Assembly (NCBI GenBank): GCA_030589895.1
Contig: JAUUZQ010000037.1
Coordinates: forward strand, 1-33,315
Origin: Bacteroidales bacterium
GTDB taxonomy: Bacteria; Bacteroidota; Bacteroidia; Bacteroidales; GCA-2748055
Direction of reading: 5' to 3'
Length of the DNA stretch: 33,315 bases
Positions 24,238 to 32,079 of the stretch are shown here, piece by piece. Made by a program: the position numbers and the translations under genes. The notes under the pieces are model-generated. The model was not told where the DNA came from. It did no database searches and saw nothing but the letters and a program-made list of their open reading frames with translations. Within the stretch, counting starts at the first letter, position 1, and every line of letters begins with the position of its first letter.

Positions 24238-25017
24238 ATGAAAAGAATACTACTTTTTGGAGTACTGCTACCGCTTGCCGGACTACTTGTGACTTATGGT
24301 CAAGTTCAAACGGGAACTGTTGAGTATGAGGAGGTAATGAAGATTGAGATCGAGCTTGAGGGTGAGATGAAAGCAATGATGAAAGACATGCCAACAGAAA
24401 GAAGATCAACAAAACTACTCTACTTCAATCAGGAAGCTTCACTGTATGAGAAATCAAAAACTGTGAGTAACGGTGATATGTCCGGCTTTAATGGTGGTGG
24501 AAGAGGAATGAGAATGGGAATGGGAATGAATGCACCGGATAACAAAGTATTCATTGATCTGAAGAAAAAAGCGATCGTGGAACAGCGGGAATTTATGACC
24601 AGAATGTTCCTGATTAAAAGAGAGATGCCGGAGACAGCCTGGAAAATTACAGGGAATCAGAAAATGGTTCTTGATTATCCTTGCATGGAAGCCACTTCAG
24701 TGGATACTGCAGGAGTCGTTACAAAGGCATGGTTTGCTCCATCCATTCCAATTCAGAGTGGTCCTGCATTGTATTGCAATTTACCGGGACTTGTGCTGGA
24801 AGTGATTATTGACGATAGTTCAATGGTATTTACTGCTCAATCCATCAGTTTGGATACTCCTGAGAAGGGAACTCTCAAACAGCCCAAAGAAGGCAAAAAA
24901 GTCAGCCAGGAGGAGTATGATGAAATTGTGGCTGAGAAGTTAAAAGAGATGGGTATTGAATATGGTGAAGGTGTCACACCCGGCAGTGGAGTTCATATTA
25001 TTAGAATGCACAGATAG
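24238..25017 (+). CDS. GLPGLI-family secreted protein
   Basis: The product is 259 aa from the ATG at 24238. It has a signal peptide (MKRILLFGVLLPLAGLLVTYGQ), then VQTGTVEYEEVMKIE. The family signature (GLPGLI, TIGR01200) appears as CNLPGLVLEV, with N for the first G. The C-terminal half has acidic and lysine-rich helices. A Met/Gly-rich stretch (GGGRGMRMGMGMNAPD, about residues 82-97) is unusual and might bind metal. The frame is open to 24016, but those extra 74 codons translate the octamer array and are not credible. The barrel protein gene starts 3 bases after its stop, a pairing often seen in Bacteroidota. A possible -7 box TATTTTTG lies at 24191-24198, but the nearest TTTG is 24 bases upstream. 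Confidence 0.88.
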   Translation: MKRILLFGVLLPLAGLLVTYGQVQTGTVEYEEVMKIEIELEGEMKAMMKDMPTERRSTKLLYFNQEASLYEKSKTVSNGDMSGFNGGGRGMRMGMGMNAPDNKVFIDLKKKAIVEQREFMTRMFLIKREMPETAWKITGNQKMVLDYPCMEATSVDTAGVVTKAWFAPSIPIQSGPALYCNLPGLVLEVIIDDSSMVFTAQSISLDTPEKGTLKQPKEGKKVSQEEYDEIVAEKLKEMGIEYGEGVTPGSGVHIIRMHR

Positions 25018-25020
25018 ATT

Positions 25021-27768
25021 ATGAGAACAATAATATCCTTTTTTCTACTTGTTTTTACTCTGTCAGCGTATTCACAATCAAATACTATTAGCGGGGAAAT
25101 ACTCGACGAAACCGGAACTCCCCTGCCCTCCTCAACTGTTGTATTGCTCAATCCTGTTGACTCTACCATGCAATATTTCAGCATTACCGGTACATCAGGG
25201 AATTTCGAAATTAAAGGCATAAAGAAAGGGGATTACCTCCTGCAGTCTGCCTACATTGGTTACAATTCCTTTTATATGGATATAAGTATCCCTGCTCAGA
25301 ACAAGGGTAATCTTGGGAAAATTGAGTTGATGCCAAGCCCGGTATCTATGGATGCAGTTCAGATTACCGGTGAGAGAATTCCTCTGAAGTTCGATCAGGA
25401 CACCATTGAATATGATGCGAAGGCTTTTAAAACATCACCGGATGCTAATGTTGAAGAGCTTCTGAAAAAGCTACCAGGCATAGAGGTTGACCGTGCGGGA
25501 AATATCAAGGCGCTGGGTGAAGATGTCACAACAGTGCTGGTCGATGGGAAGGAGTTTTTTAGCAATGACCCAAAGGTGGCAACAAAAAATTTACCTGCTA
25601 ATGCCTTGGATAAGGTTCAGTTATACAATAAAAAGACTGAAGAGGCAGAGTTCACAGGGATTGATGATGGTACAAGAAATCAAACTATTAACCTGGTTTT
25701 AAATGCCGAAAACAAGGATGGCGTTTTTGGAGAAGTAGTGGCAGGATATGGAACAGAATCACATTATGATGCCAGTGGCAAGGTTTACAAATTCACTGAG
25801 AAATCTCAGATTGCAGCCCTGGGCATGCTAAACAATGTTAATAAATTTGGATTCTCAATTGGTGATTATATTAGTTTTTCAGGTGGAATAGCAAATATCA
25901 GTCATGGAAAAGGCGGACCAATGTCTGACGGCAATAGTTTTCCAATAAATTTCGGGGAGACGATAAGCGGATATTCCTCTTCGGGAGCAGGGGGATTGAA
26001 CTACTCTTATTCGAAATCTAAATACCAGCGGTTTTTTATTAGCTATCTGGGAAGTGGAACAAGGAGAGAGTTGAATCAAACCACAAAAACTACCAGTTAC
26101 AGACAAAATGATGAATTCTTTCAGGATGAATATTCTGAACAAGTCCAGCACGATACTGCTCACAATTTGAATTTTGGGGTAAGGTATCTTTTCCGGGAGA
26201 CAAATAACATCATTATCAATGGAGGTGCTTCTTTCAATACAGGATATATCCCTCTCACTTCCAGCTTAAGCAGCTACCAGAATAATAATCTGATAAATGA
26301 CTCGTATCGAAACAGTACAGATCTTTCAGATCGCTTATCCGGTAATGTCAGCGGAACATATCTGAAAAAAATAAATGAAGGAAGTACGATCCTGAAATTA
26401 TCCGGTATTGGATCCTATTCATCGAGCAACTCTGAAACAGATTTTGAAAACCAGACCAATTTCTATAATCCGGATATTCTTGAGATTATCAATCAGTTCC
26501 AGGACAACTCTAATATTGCATCTAACTACTCAGCCAGTCTGTCACTAACACAAAAGTTGTTTGGGGCATTCTACCTGGATCTGGCGCTGAGAGCAGGAAA
26601 TTCAAACGAAATACTGAACAGAACTCAGGGTGCACTTGATGCGCTTGAAATACCCATTGATTCATTGAGTCCTGATTTTGAAAAAACCAATACATGGTTC
26701 AGGCCCGGGATAACCTTAAAAAGAAACATGGAAAAATCAACACTCTCTCTTGCTGTTGATTATAACATGGGGCAATATAGTACTACACTGAATTCTGAGA
26801 CACCTCTGGACAAAGAATACCGGTATTTTCAACCCCGCTTATCATGGGAATACAGATACAAAACCGGTCGAAGACTGATGGTCAGGTACTCCTCGGTAAC
26901 CAATCTACCCACAGCAAACCAACTACTTCCCATTGTAAATAACTTTAATCCCCTTTCATTATTCTATGGAAATGAGAATTTAAGTCCTGAATTTACACAT
27001 TCATTATCAGCTAATTGGTGGGTATTTGATCAGTTTTCATTTACAAGTTTGTTAACGAGTGTAAAGGTAAATTACACCAAGGATAAGATCAATTATTCAA
27101 GGACTGTGTTTGATAACCTTGCACAAGAGATAAGGCTCATAAATGTTGACTCAGATTTCTCAGCATATGGGAACATCGATTTCTCAACACCGATTCGTGC
27201 ACTTGGGATCAAGACAAATATCAATTTTCAGGAGAGCTATAACAGGGGTATCAATATTGTAAATGACGTGGAGAATGAAATTACAAATATTGGTCACAAA
27301 GCTTCGCTATCTTTCGACAACAGGAAAAAGGAGAAGTGGGACATCAATACCGGTGTAGGAATATCCCTGACAGATGCCAGGTACTCTATCCAGGAATCAT
27401 TGAACAATGTCTATTTTGATATGTCGTGGTTTGGCGAGATTGCATACTTGCCAAATGACAAGATCAATTTCTTCTTTACGGCTGATGTCACAAATTACAC
27501 GGCTCATAGTTTTGATGAGGCACAGCTAATTCCTCTTCTTGGTGCAGAAATTACTTACTTCTTCCTGAAAAACAACAGGGCATCATTTACACTGGCTGCA
27601 CATGATCTTCTGAACAGGAATACAGGAATTACCAGGCTAAGTGAGATGAACTACCTGCAGGAAACAACATCAAATATTATCGGAAGATATTTCATGCTGT
27701 CACTCAAGTACCGGCTGAATAAGTTTGGTGGCGATACAGGGATGGATATAAAAATAAAGAAGCGGTAA
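25021..27768 (+). CDS. Outer membrane beta-barrel protein with carboxypeptidase-like and TonB-plug domains
   Basis: The 915-aa protein has a signal peptide (MRTIISFFLLVFTLSAYSQ) and a carboxypeptidase-regulatory-like domain (about 22-100, ISGEILDETGTPLPSSTV). A plug-like region follows (about 115-205, with LLKKLPGIEVDRAGNIKALG and VLVDGKEFFSNDPK). Then comes a long beta-barrel of the OMP_b-brl_3 type with alternating Tyr/Asn-rich strands. It ends in basic strand residues (MDIKIKKR) rather than the usual aromatic. These proteins are distinct from SusC. The partner is the GLPGLI gene 3 bases upstream. The cargo is unknown; related pairs have been suspected in metal or peptide handling. Its stop is 14 bases from the stop of the convergent MBOAT gene. 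Confidence 0.92.
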   Translation: MRTIISFFLLVFTLSAYSQSNTISGEILDETGTPLPSSTVVLLNPVDSTMQYFSITGTSGNFEIKGIKKGDYLLQSAYIGYNSFYMDISIPAQNKGNLGKIELMPSPVSMDAVQITGERIPLKFDQDTIEYDAKAFKTSPDANVEELLKKLPGIEVDRAGNIKALGEDVTTVLVDGKEFFSNDPKVATKNLPANALDKVQLYNKKTEEAEFTGIDDGTRNQTINLVLNAENKDGVFGEVVAGYGTESHYDASGKVYKFTEKSQIAALGMLNNVNKFGFSIGDYISFSGGIANISHGKGGPMSDGNSFPINFGETISGYSSSGAGGLNYSYSKSKYQRFFISYLGSGTRRELNQTTKTTSYRQNDEFFQDEYSEQVQHDTAHNLNFGVRYLFRETNNIIINGGASFNTGYIPLTSSLSSYQNNNLINDSYRNSTDLSDRLSGNVSGTYLKKINEGSTILKLSGIGSYSSSNSETDFENQTNFYNPDILEIINQFQDNSNIASNYSASLSLTQKLFGAFYLDLALRAGNSNEILNRTQGALDALEIPIDSLSPDFEKTNTWFRPGITLKRNMEKSTLSLAVDYNMGQYSTTLNSETPLDKEYRYFQPRLSWEYRYKTGRRLMVRYSSVTNLPTANQLLPIVNNFNPLSLFYGNENLSPEFTHSLSANWWVFDQFSFTSLLTSVKVNYTKDKINYSRTVFDNLAQEIRLINVDSDFSAYGNIDFSTPIRALGIKTNINFQESYNRGINIVNDVENEITNIGHKASLSFDNRKKEKWDINTGVGISLTDARYSIQESLNNVYFDMSWFGEIAYLPNDKINFFFTADVTNYTAHSFDEAQLIPLLGAEITYFFLKNNRASFTLAAHDLLNRNTGITRLSEMNYLQETTSNIIGRYFMLSLKYRLNKFGGDTGMDIKIKKR

Positions 27769-27769
27769 G

Positions 27770-27781
27770 CCCTGAATAGGG
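27770..27781. terminator. Weak hairpin between convergent genes
   Basis: CCCT (27770-27773) and AGGG (27778-27781) form a very short stem with loop GAAT between the stops of the barrel gene (+) and MBOAT gene (-), followed by TTAAAA. It may help end transcription on both strands but is too small to be certain. Confidence 0.2.
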
Positions 27782-27782
27782 G

Positions 27783-29297
27783 TTAAAACTGAAAATAAAT
27801 AAACGGTTGCAAATCTGCACTCCACGATTGGTAAATCACAAAGATCACTACTACGGCGATCCCTAATTTTGCCCACAGCGGCGTTTTGATATACCAATCC
27901 AACAGCGCATTTTTCCATTTATTGGAAACCCAGTGTGTAAAATACCCTATGGCCATCACAATGAACACCCACTTATACGACCAGAGCACCTGTGGAATTA
28001 TTGATCCATTAAAGGAGTGTGCTACCTGATAAAAGAAATCATTGACATGCTCCATTGAATCAGCGCGGAACCAGATTCTTGTAAAAGTAATGAACTGAAA
28101 AGTCAGGAATATCTTCCAGATGCGAACAGCCCAATGCTTACTATTTTCGTAGGGACTTACCTTCCTCCACATCTTATATACCACCAGACCCAGTCCGTTG
28201 ATCCCTCCCCAGATAAGAAATTGCCAGCTCGCGCCATGCCATAATCCACCAAGCAACATGGTTAGCATCAGATTCACGTCGGTCATGATCCTTCCCTTGC
28301 GATTACCACCCAGTGGTATGTACAGATAATCCTTCAGCCATGATGAAAGGGAAATATGCCAGCGCTTCCAGAAATTTCCAATATTGGTGGCTTTATACGG
28401 AGAGTTGAAATTACGGGGCAGTCTGAACCCAAGCAGCAATGCAACACCGATAGCAATATCGGTATAGCCCGAAAAATCGACATATACCTGAAGGGAATAG
28501 CCATAAAGTGCCATTAGATTTTCAAATCCGGAGAATCCCGAAGGGTTGGCAAAAATCCGGTCAATAAAATTAACAGCAATATAATCGCCGATAAACATCT
28601 TTTTAAACAAGCCCTTCATAATGATAAACATGGCAAAACCAAACTCCTCCATTGAGAGACTGTATCTCTTGTACAGCTGGGGGATGAATTCCGAGGCTCT
28701 TACAATGGGTCCTGCTACGAGCTGAGGGAAGAAGGAAACATAAAATCCAAAGTCCAGCATATTTTTAACGGGATCGACCTTTTTCCGATAAAGATCGATG
28801 GTATAGGACATGATCTGAAAGGTGTAAAACGAAATACCCACAGGAAGCAGGATAACTGATATATCGAAATGGGTTCCTGTTAGGTTATTTGACCAGCTGG
28901 ACAGGTGATTCACCACTTCTAAATTTGTATTGAAAATGGCATTTACAGTATCTACAAAGAGATAAGCATATTTAAAATAGGAGAGTAAAAGCAGATTGAC
29001 AAACACGCTGAGGAAGACCCCAAATTTGCGCATATTCTTCTTCCCGGCTGTGTGAATCATATTGCCGATATAGTAATTGGCAAATGTGGAGAATATCAGG
29101 ATCAGGAAAAACAGACCGGATGTTTTCCAATAGAAGAAAAGGCTAGCCGCAAACAAGAAAGCATTGCGCAGTGCACGTTCCTTATATATAAATGAATAGA
29201 TAAGCAGCACCACCGCATAGAATACCCAAAAATAGAGCTGTGTAAAGATCAGCGGTTTCTCGGGGTTAAACAGGAATATGTCGGTAAGCCATGACAT
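27783..29297 (-). CDS. MBOAT O-acyltransferase, AlgI-like (second copy)
   Basis: The 504-aa integral membrane protein has about 11-12 helices and AlgI hallmarks: PQLVAGPIVRASEF, NFWKRWHISLSSWLKDYLYI and GGLWHGASWQFLIWGG. The main catalytic-type His (LWHGA) is present. The second His seen in the first MBOAT (AYHG) is Asn here (GGINGLG), so the two proteins belong to different subgroups. It starts at ATG 29297, 2 bases after the stop of the upstream SGNH hydrolase gene, so the two are almost certainly co-translated. The likely role is transfer of acetyl or another acyl group across the inner membrane to the SGNH partner for surface-polymer modification. The polymer is unknown. Confidence 0.92.
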   Translation of the reverse strand: MSWLTDIFLFNPEKPLIFTQLYFWVFYAVVLLIYSFIYKERALRNAFLFAASLFFYWKTSGLFFLILIFSTFANYYIGNMIHTAGKKNMRKFGVFLSVFVNLLLLSYFKYAYLFVDTVNAIFNTNLEVVNHLSSWSNNLTGTHFDISVILLPVGISFYTFQIMSYTIDLYRKKVDPVKNMLDFGFYVSFFPQLVAGPIVRASEFIPQLYKRYSLSMEEFGFAMFIIMKGLFKKMFIGDYIAVNFIDRIFANPSGFSGFENLMALYGYSLQVYVDFSGYTDIAIGVALLLGFRLPRNFNSPYKATNIGNFWKRWHISLSSWLKDYLYIPLGGNRKGRIMTDVNLMLTMLLGGLWHGASWQFLIWGGINGLGLVVYKMWRKVSPYENSKHWAVRIWKIFLTFQFITFTRIWFRADSMEHVNDFFYQVAHSFNGSIIPQVLWSYKWVFIVMAIGYFTHWVSNKWKNALLDWYIKTPLWAKLGIAVVVIFVIYQSWSADLQPFIYFQF

Positions 29298-29299
29298 AG

Positions 29300-30766
29300 T
29301 TACTGCTTGCTTATTTTATGTTTTTGATACCTGCTATACTCAAGCATCAGGGAATTACAAAACATCTCGGTCATAAGGTTGGCTCCCTTTGGAGTGAAAT
29401 GGATATAATCGGTGGTGGCAAGAGGTGGATTGGAGAGCACAAAGGCGTGCATAGAATTCTCCCCTCCCATGGCTTCATACATATCCCAGAAGGCACATCC
29501 GGACTCAAGTGCTGCGCTTCGGAGAGCATTCCGCACCGGCTCAACAGATTCCCAGGTTATGAACCGGCCTTTCTCTTTTCTCGACATATCGGCTGGTCCG
29601 ATTACGATTATAGCTGCATCCGGACAGAGCTCCCGGAGATATATCAGCTCTTTTTTAAAGGCAGATTTGTAATATCCCGTTCTCTTGATATAGGGGACTG
29701 TGTTTCCTCCAAACTGCATAATAAATAGTCCGGGGTTCAAAAACTGCAGCATATTTTTCAGGTAAGTACTGTCCTGTCTTCGAAATTCGATCCCGGAACT
29801 TCCCCGCATTGCGAGGTTATCTATCTGTATACCTGCATCCGCATCAAATGAAATACCATAGATTCGTCCACCCTCCTTTAATTCAAAATTTATTTGAATG
29901 TTTTGTGCTGTTACTTCAGGATGAAATTCCACTATCTGAAAACCCTTATAAACATTTCTTACCGTATCAGAAATAGTGTCATTTACATGAATAGCAATTA
30001 GTCCGGTATCAGAGTATGCATGAAGATATATTTTCATATTGGTGAAGCGGGAAGCCCTTCTTCCTTTGCGAAATTCAAATCTTAGTGACACTTCTTCGCC
30101 GGCAGAATCTGCCGGAACAAGTGTAAAACTGTTCATTGCACCATAACTTCTGTGTGTAAGTGTTGTGTCTCTTTTTCCAAATCCTGTATAGCGAACCCAC
30201 TCACCCTCAATAAGCTCCCGATATGTAGGATTGCCGTGGTAGAGTGGAACAGCCGGAACTAATCCACAGCCTGATCCCCCGTAAACTTTCTGCAATCTAT
30301 AACGCATCAGCGAGGTCATGCGATCATTTTCAATTTGGGAGTCCCCATAATGCAAAATTCTTAAGGGTCTGTTTCCTGAATCAGCCTCATCAGCACGCTG
30401 AAAGAATCTATGCATCATCCTCTTCCCCTCAGATGAAAATTCAATAGGATAAATGGTCTTACTGATACTGTCAACCCTCGCCTTAATTATTGAATCTGTA
30501 TTGATATCCGGAATCGTATCCCTCCTGGTTAAAACGGAATCTATGCTCCCATATTCAGGATCGTCTGTCACTGTATTCAAGCTGATTAACCCGGCAGTTA
30601 CAACATTTATTGAAGCACTATCCTTTTTGAACAATGAACTGGCATCCATAAACTGCAGATCTATGTTCTCACCAAGCTGAATACCTTTTTTTGGAAAGAT
30701 GAAAGCAAGAAGCAATACCAGACTGAACAGGGAGATAAAAAACAGAAGAATTTTAGCAGGCTTCAT
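29300..30766 (-). CDS. Periplasmic SGNH/GDSL-family hydrolase or acetyltransferase
   Basis: The 488-aa protein has an N-terminal membrane anchor (about 5-24) and a linker of about 100 residues. An SGNH domain carries block I LRILHYGDSQIEND (Ser143), a Gly block SYGAMNSF, block III FIMQFGGNTVPY (Asn) and block V TTDYIHFTPKGA (Asp-His). A jelly-roll-like insertion (about 195-300) lies between blocks I and III, as in GDSL proteins with carbohydrate-binding inserts. All catalytic residues are present, unlike the AlgJ-like protein of the other cassette, which lacks the Asp. It precedes and pairs with the MBOAT gene; together they form a two-gene polymer O-acylation unit. This could be deacetylase or transferase; the pairing favours transferase. 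Confidence 0.9.
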   Translation of the reverse strand: MKPAKILLFFISLFSLVLLLAFIFPKKGIQLGENIDLQFMDASSLFKKDSASINVVTAGLISLNTVTDDPEYGSIDSVLTRRDTIPDINTDSIIKARVDSISKTIYPIEFSSEGKRMMHRFFQRADEADSGNRPLRILHYGDSQIENDRMTSLMRYRLQKVYGGSGCGLVPAVPLYHGNPTYRELIEGEWVRYTGFGKRDTTLTHRSYGAMNSFTLVPADSAGEEVSLRFEFRKGRRASRFTNMKIYLHAYSDTGLIAIHVNDTISDTVRNVYKGFQIVEFHPEVTAQNIQINFELKEGGRIYGISFDADAGIQIDNLAMRGSSGIEFRRQDSTYLKNMLQFLNPGLFIMQFGGNTVPYIKRTGYYKSAFKKELIYLRELCPDAAIIVIGPADMSRKEKGRFITWESVEPVRNALRSAALESGCAFWDMYEAMGGENSMHAFVLSNPPLATTDYIHFTPKGANLMTEMFCNSLMLEYSRYQKHKISKQ

Positions 30767-30795
30767 GGCTTAAAGGTAAAAGGAAAAAGTTATCC

Positions 30796-30887
30796 TCCTA
30801 TACAAAAGTTTCGGAGGACGAGGACCTTCCTATACAAAAGTTTCGGAGGACGAGGGCCATCCTACACTGAAGCTTCGAAGGACGAGG
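30796..30887 (+). repeat. Tandem repeat, three 28-bp units at 32-bp period
   Basis: Units begin at 30796, 30828 and 30860. Units 1 and 2 are identical over 28 bases (TCCTATACAAAAGTTTCGGA then GGACGAGG); unit 3 is diverged (TCCTACACTGAAGCTTCGAA then GGACGAGG). The 4-base spacers are ACCT and GCCA. Each unit can pair TCC near its start with GGA near its end, giving a small hairpin. The three copies show graded decay away from the minus-strand gene. They look like a dispersed Bacteroidota intergenic repeat rather than a CRISPR: spacers are far too short. Confidence 0.85.
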
Positions 30888-30956
30888 AAGACGAAAGTCA
30901 AAAGTGAGAAGAGGAAAACATTGAGTCTAACTATTGGTCGAGGAATAAATGAGAGT

Positions 30957-31133
30957 ATACCAAATAATCCTCCCCCAAATAATTCAGGTTGTAATTTCAG
31001 GGGATTTTAGCGGTCATCCTCCCCTGTTTTTGGAGATCAAATAAAGGGAGGGTTTTTAGATTGTTTGATGCTTGAATACAGGGGAGGTTGCTCCGGGATT
31101 TCTTATCGATTTACTAGCACTAATTATTTGGGG
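30957..31133. repeat. Nested inverted-repeat block, MITE-like
   Basis: Outer arms CCCCAAATAATT (30973-30984) and AATTATTTGGGG (31122-31133) are exact 12-bp inverted repeats. Inner arms CCTCCCCTG (31018-31026) and CAGGGGAGG (31079-31087) are exact 9-bp inverted repeats. A further copy of the outer motif in partial form, ATACCAAATAAT, precedes the left arm at 30957. The nested symmetry, about 175 bp of length and absence of coding potential resemble a small non-autonomous element. No clear target-site duplication was found. Confidence 0.5.
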
Positions 31134-31306
31134 TACGATTGTTTGTATGTTAAAATCAATTCATTAATCTCTTTTTATACAACGCGTTTTTTCTGGCTAA
31201 TATGATGGAAAGCTGAAATATCGATTCTAAATGCAAATATTATAAATTGATATGTTTAGATTTACTATATTAATGAGTTAGCAATAATTGTAACATAACT
31301 ACCAAA

Positions 31307-31786
31307 ATGACTATCTGTTTCAAAGCTATAGGCACAATTCATACTCCTTTCAAAAGAAAAGAAGGCATGCCTATTCAATCAACTGGCTCGAAAGGAATAA
31401 AAGGCACTATTAAATTGAAAAGAGAATATGCAGACGGTTTGTTGGATCTTGAAAAGTTCTCTCATATATATCTTATCTATTATTTTCATAAGTCCAAAGG
31501 CTTTGATTTACAAGTAATACCATTTCTAGATGATAAACCACATGGCATATTTGCAACCAGAGCGCCCAAAAGACCAAATTCAATAGGCATTTCTGTTGTC
31601 AAACTCATAAGTATAAAAGACAACATGCTTGAAATTGAGAACGTTGACATGTTGGATGGAACACTTCTTTTGGACATTAAACCTTATATCGCTCAATTTG
31701 ATATTCATAATATTGAAAAGAGTGGGTGGATTAACAATAAGACTGGCTATCCAAACGAGACAACATCAGACGACAGATTTAATTAA
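31307..31786 (+). CDS. tsaA: TrmO-like tRNA (N6-threonylcarbamoyladenosine-37-N6)-methyltransferase, YaeB/TsaA family
   Basis: The 159-aa protein matches the YaeB/TsaA-like beta-barrel family (UPF0066). It opens FKAIGTIHTPFKRKEGMPIQ and has the core DLEKFSHIYLIYYFHKS. It then has the signature FATRAPKRPNSIGISVVKL and ends near DIKPYIAQFDIH. E. coli TrmO methylates t6A37 in threonine tRNA using SAM. This short form lacks the C-terminal domain of E. coli TrmO (235 aa); similar short forms are common in anaerobes, and their exact substrate is less sure. The gene looks more AT-rich than its neighbours and sits alone between repeat-rich gaps, so recent acquisition is possible. The ATG at 31307 gives the standard family N-terminus. 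Confidence 0.85.
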   Translation: MTICFKAIGTIHTPFKRKEGMPIQSTGSKGIKGTIKLKREYADGLLDLEKFSHIYLIYYFHKSKGFDLQVIPFLDDKPHGIFATRAPKRPNSIGISVVKLISIKDNMLEIENVDMLDGTLLLDIKPYIAQFDIHNIEKSGWINNKTGYPNETTSDDRFN

Positions 31787-31817
31787 TCAACTTTTGTTAA
31801 TAATTAGGACTTCATGT

Positions 31818-31863
31818 GGTGTTTAACACCCAGTAGAGAGAATTCATGAATTCTCTCTACTGG
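31818..31863. repeat. Perfect 34-bp palindrome with adjoining 13-bp palindrome
   Basis: Bases 31830-31863 are a perfect palindrome centred between 31846 and 31847. The left half is CCAGTAGAGAGAATTCA and the right half its exact reverse complement. It directly abuts a second symmetric sequence GGTGTTTAACACC (31818-31830) with a single central T; they share base 31830. It starts 44 bases after the TrmO-like stop codon and has no U-tract, so it is not a standard terminator. It could be a recombination or protein-binding site, or a remnant of an inserted element. A 17-base exact arm is far beyond chance in a window of this size. Confidence 0.8.
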
Positions 31864-31939
31864 AAGCCCTGAAAGATGTTCATGGGAATAATGTAGATTT
31901 GAACTGTAACCATTTATTTTCAGACTCTCTGTATCTCAG

Positions 31940-31986
31940 TCGGGGTAAGTGATACGAATTTTGCGACACCCTGCTCCCAAAGCAGG
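31940..31986 (-). pseudogene. Decayed tRNA-Pro(UGG) 3' portion
   Basis: On the minus strand an anticodon arm CCTGC-TTTGGGA-GCAGG (31986 to 31970) has anticodon TGG (proline), flanked by U33 and G37 as in bacterial tRNA-Pro. It is followed by a GTGTCG variable/T-stem junction, a T-loop TTCGTAT (31958-31952) and a 3' acceptor strand ACCCCGA (31946-31940) at exactly the right spacing. The T-stem halves CAAAA and CACTT do not pair. The 5' half (D-arm and TCGGGGT acceptor strand) is not recognisable upstream, apart from a GGCTGGTA-like scrap. It is therefore not a functional tRNA. Such 3' tRNA fragments commonly mark integrase attachment sites. Confidence 0.6.
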
Positions 31987-32057
31987 TTTCCGGATAAATA
32001 CCAGCCCTTCAACTTAATCCTGATCCTTATATCTAAAGGCTAAATAACACAACTTTC

Positions 32058-32071
32058 GACAAATATTTGTC
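32058..32071. promoter_or_regulatory. 14-bp palindrome upstream of the Fic promoter
   Basis: GACAAATATTTGTC is a perfect palindrome 29 bases upstream of the -33 element of the Fic promoter. It could bind a dimeric regulator. A 14-bp palindrome of this composition can also occur by chance, so confidence is low. Confidence 0.25.
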
Positions 32072-32079
32072 TTTTTGAC

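Larger units (their letters stand above)
30767..31306. other. 540-bp intergenic region with repeats, no gene
   Basis: No credible coding frame was found. It contains a 32-bp-period tandem repeat (30796-30887), a purine-rich stretch (30888-30915) and a nested inverted-repeat block (about 30957-31133). A final AT-rich segment (31134-31306) leads into the TrmO-like gene, where I see no confident promoter. It separates the minus-strand acylation pair from the rightward genes. Confidence 0.7.

Noticed and set aside
29318-29728. 136-codon open frame antisense to the SGNH hydrolase
   Set aside because: The minus-strand gene carries all SGNH motifs; the antisense product has no recognisable features.
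30796-30887. Tandem repeats as a short CRISPR array
   Set aside because: The intervals between the 28-base units are only 4 bases and no cas genes are near.
31940-32013. Functional tRNA-Pro gene
   Set aside because: The T-stem does not pair and no 5' acceptor strand or D-arm is present at the required distance.
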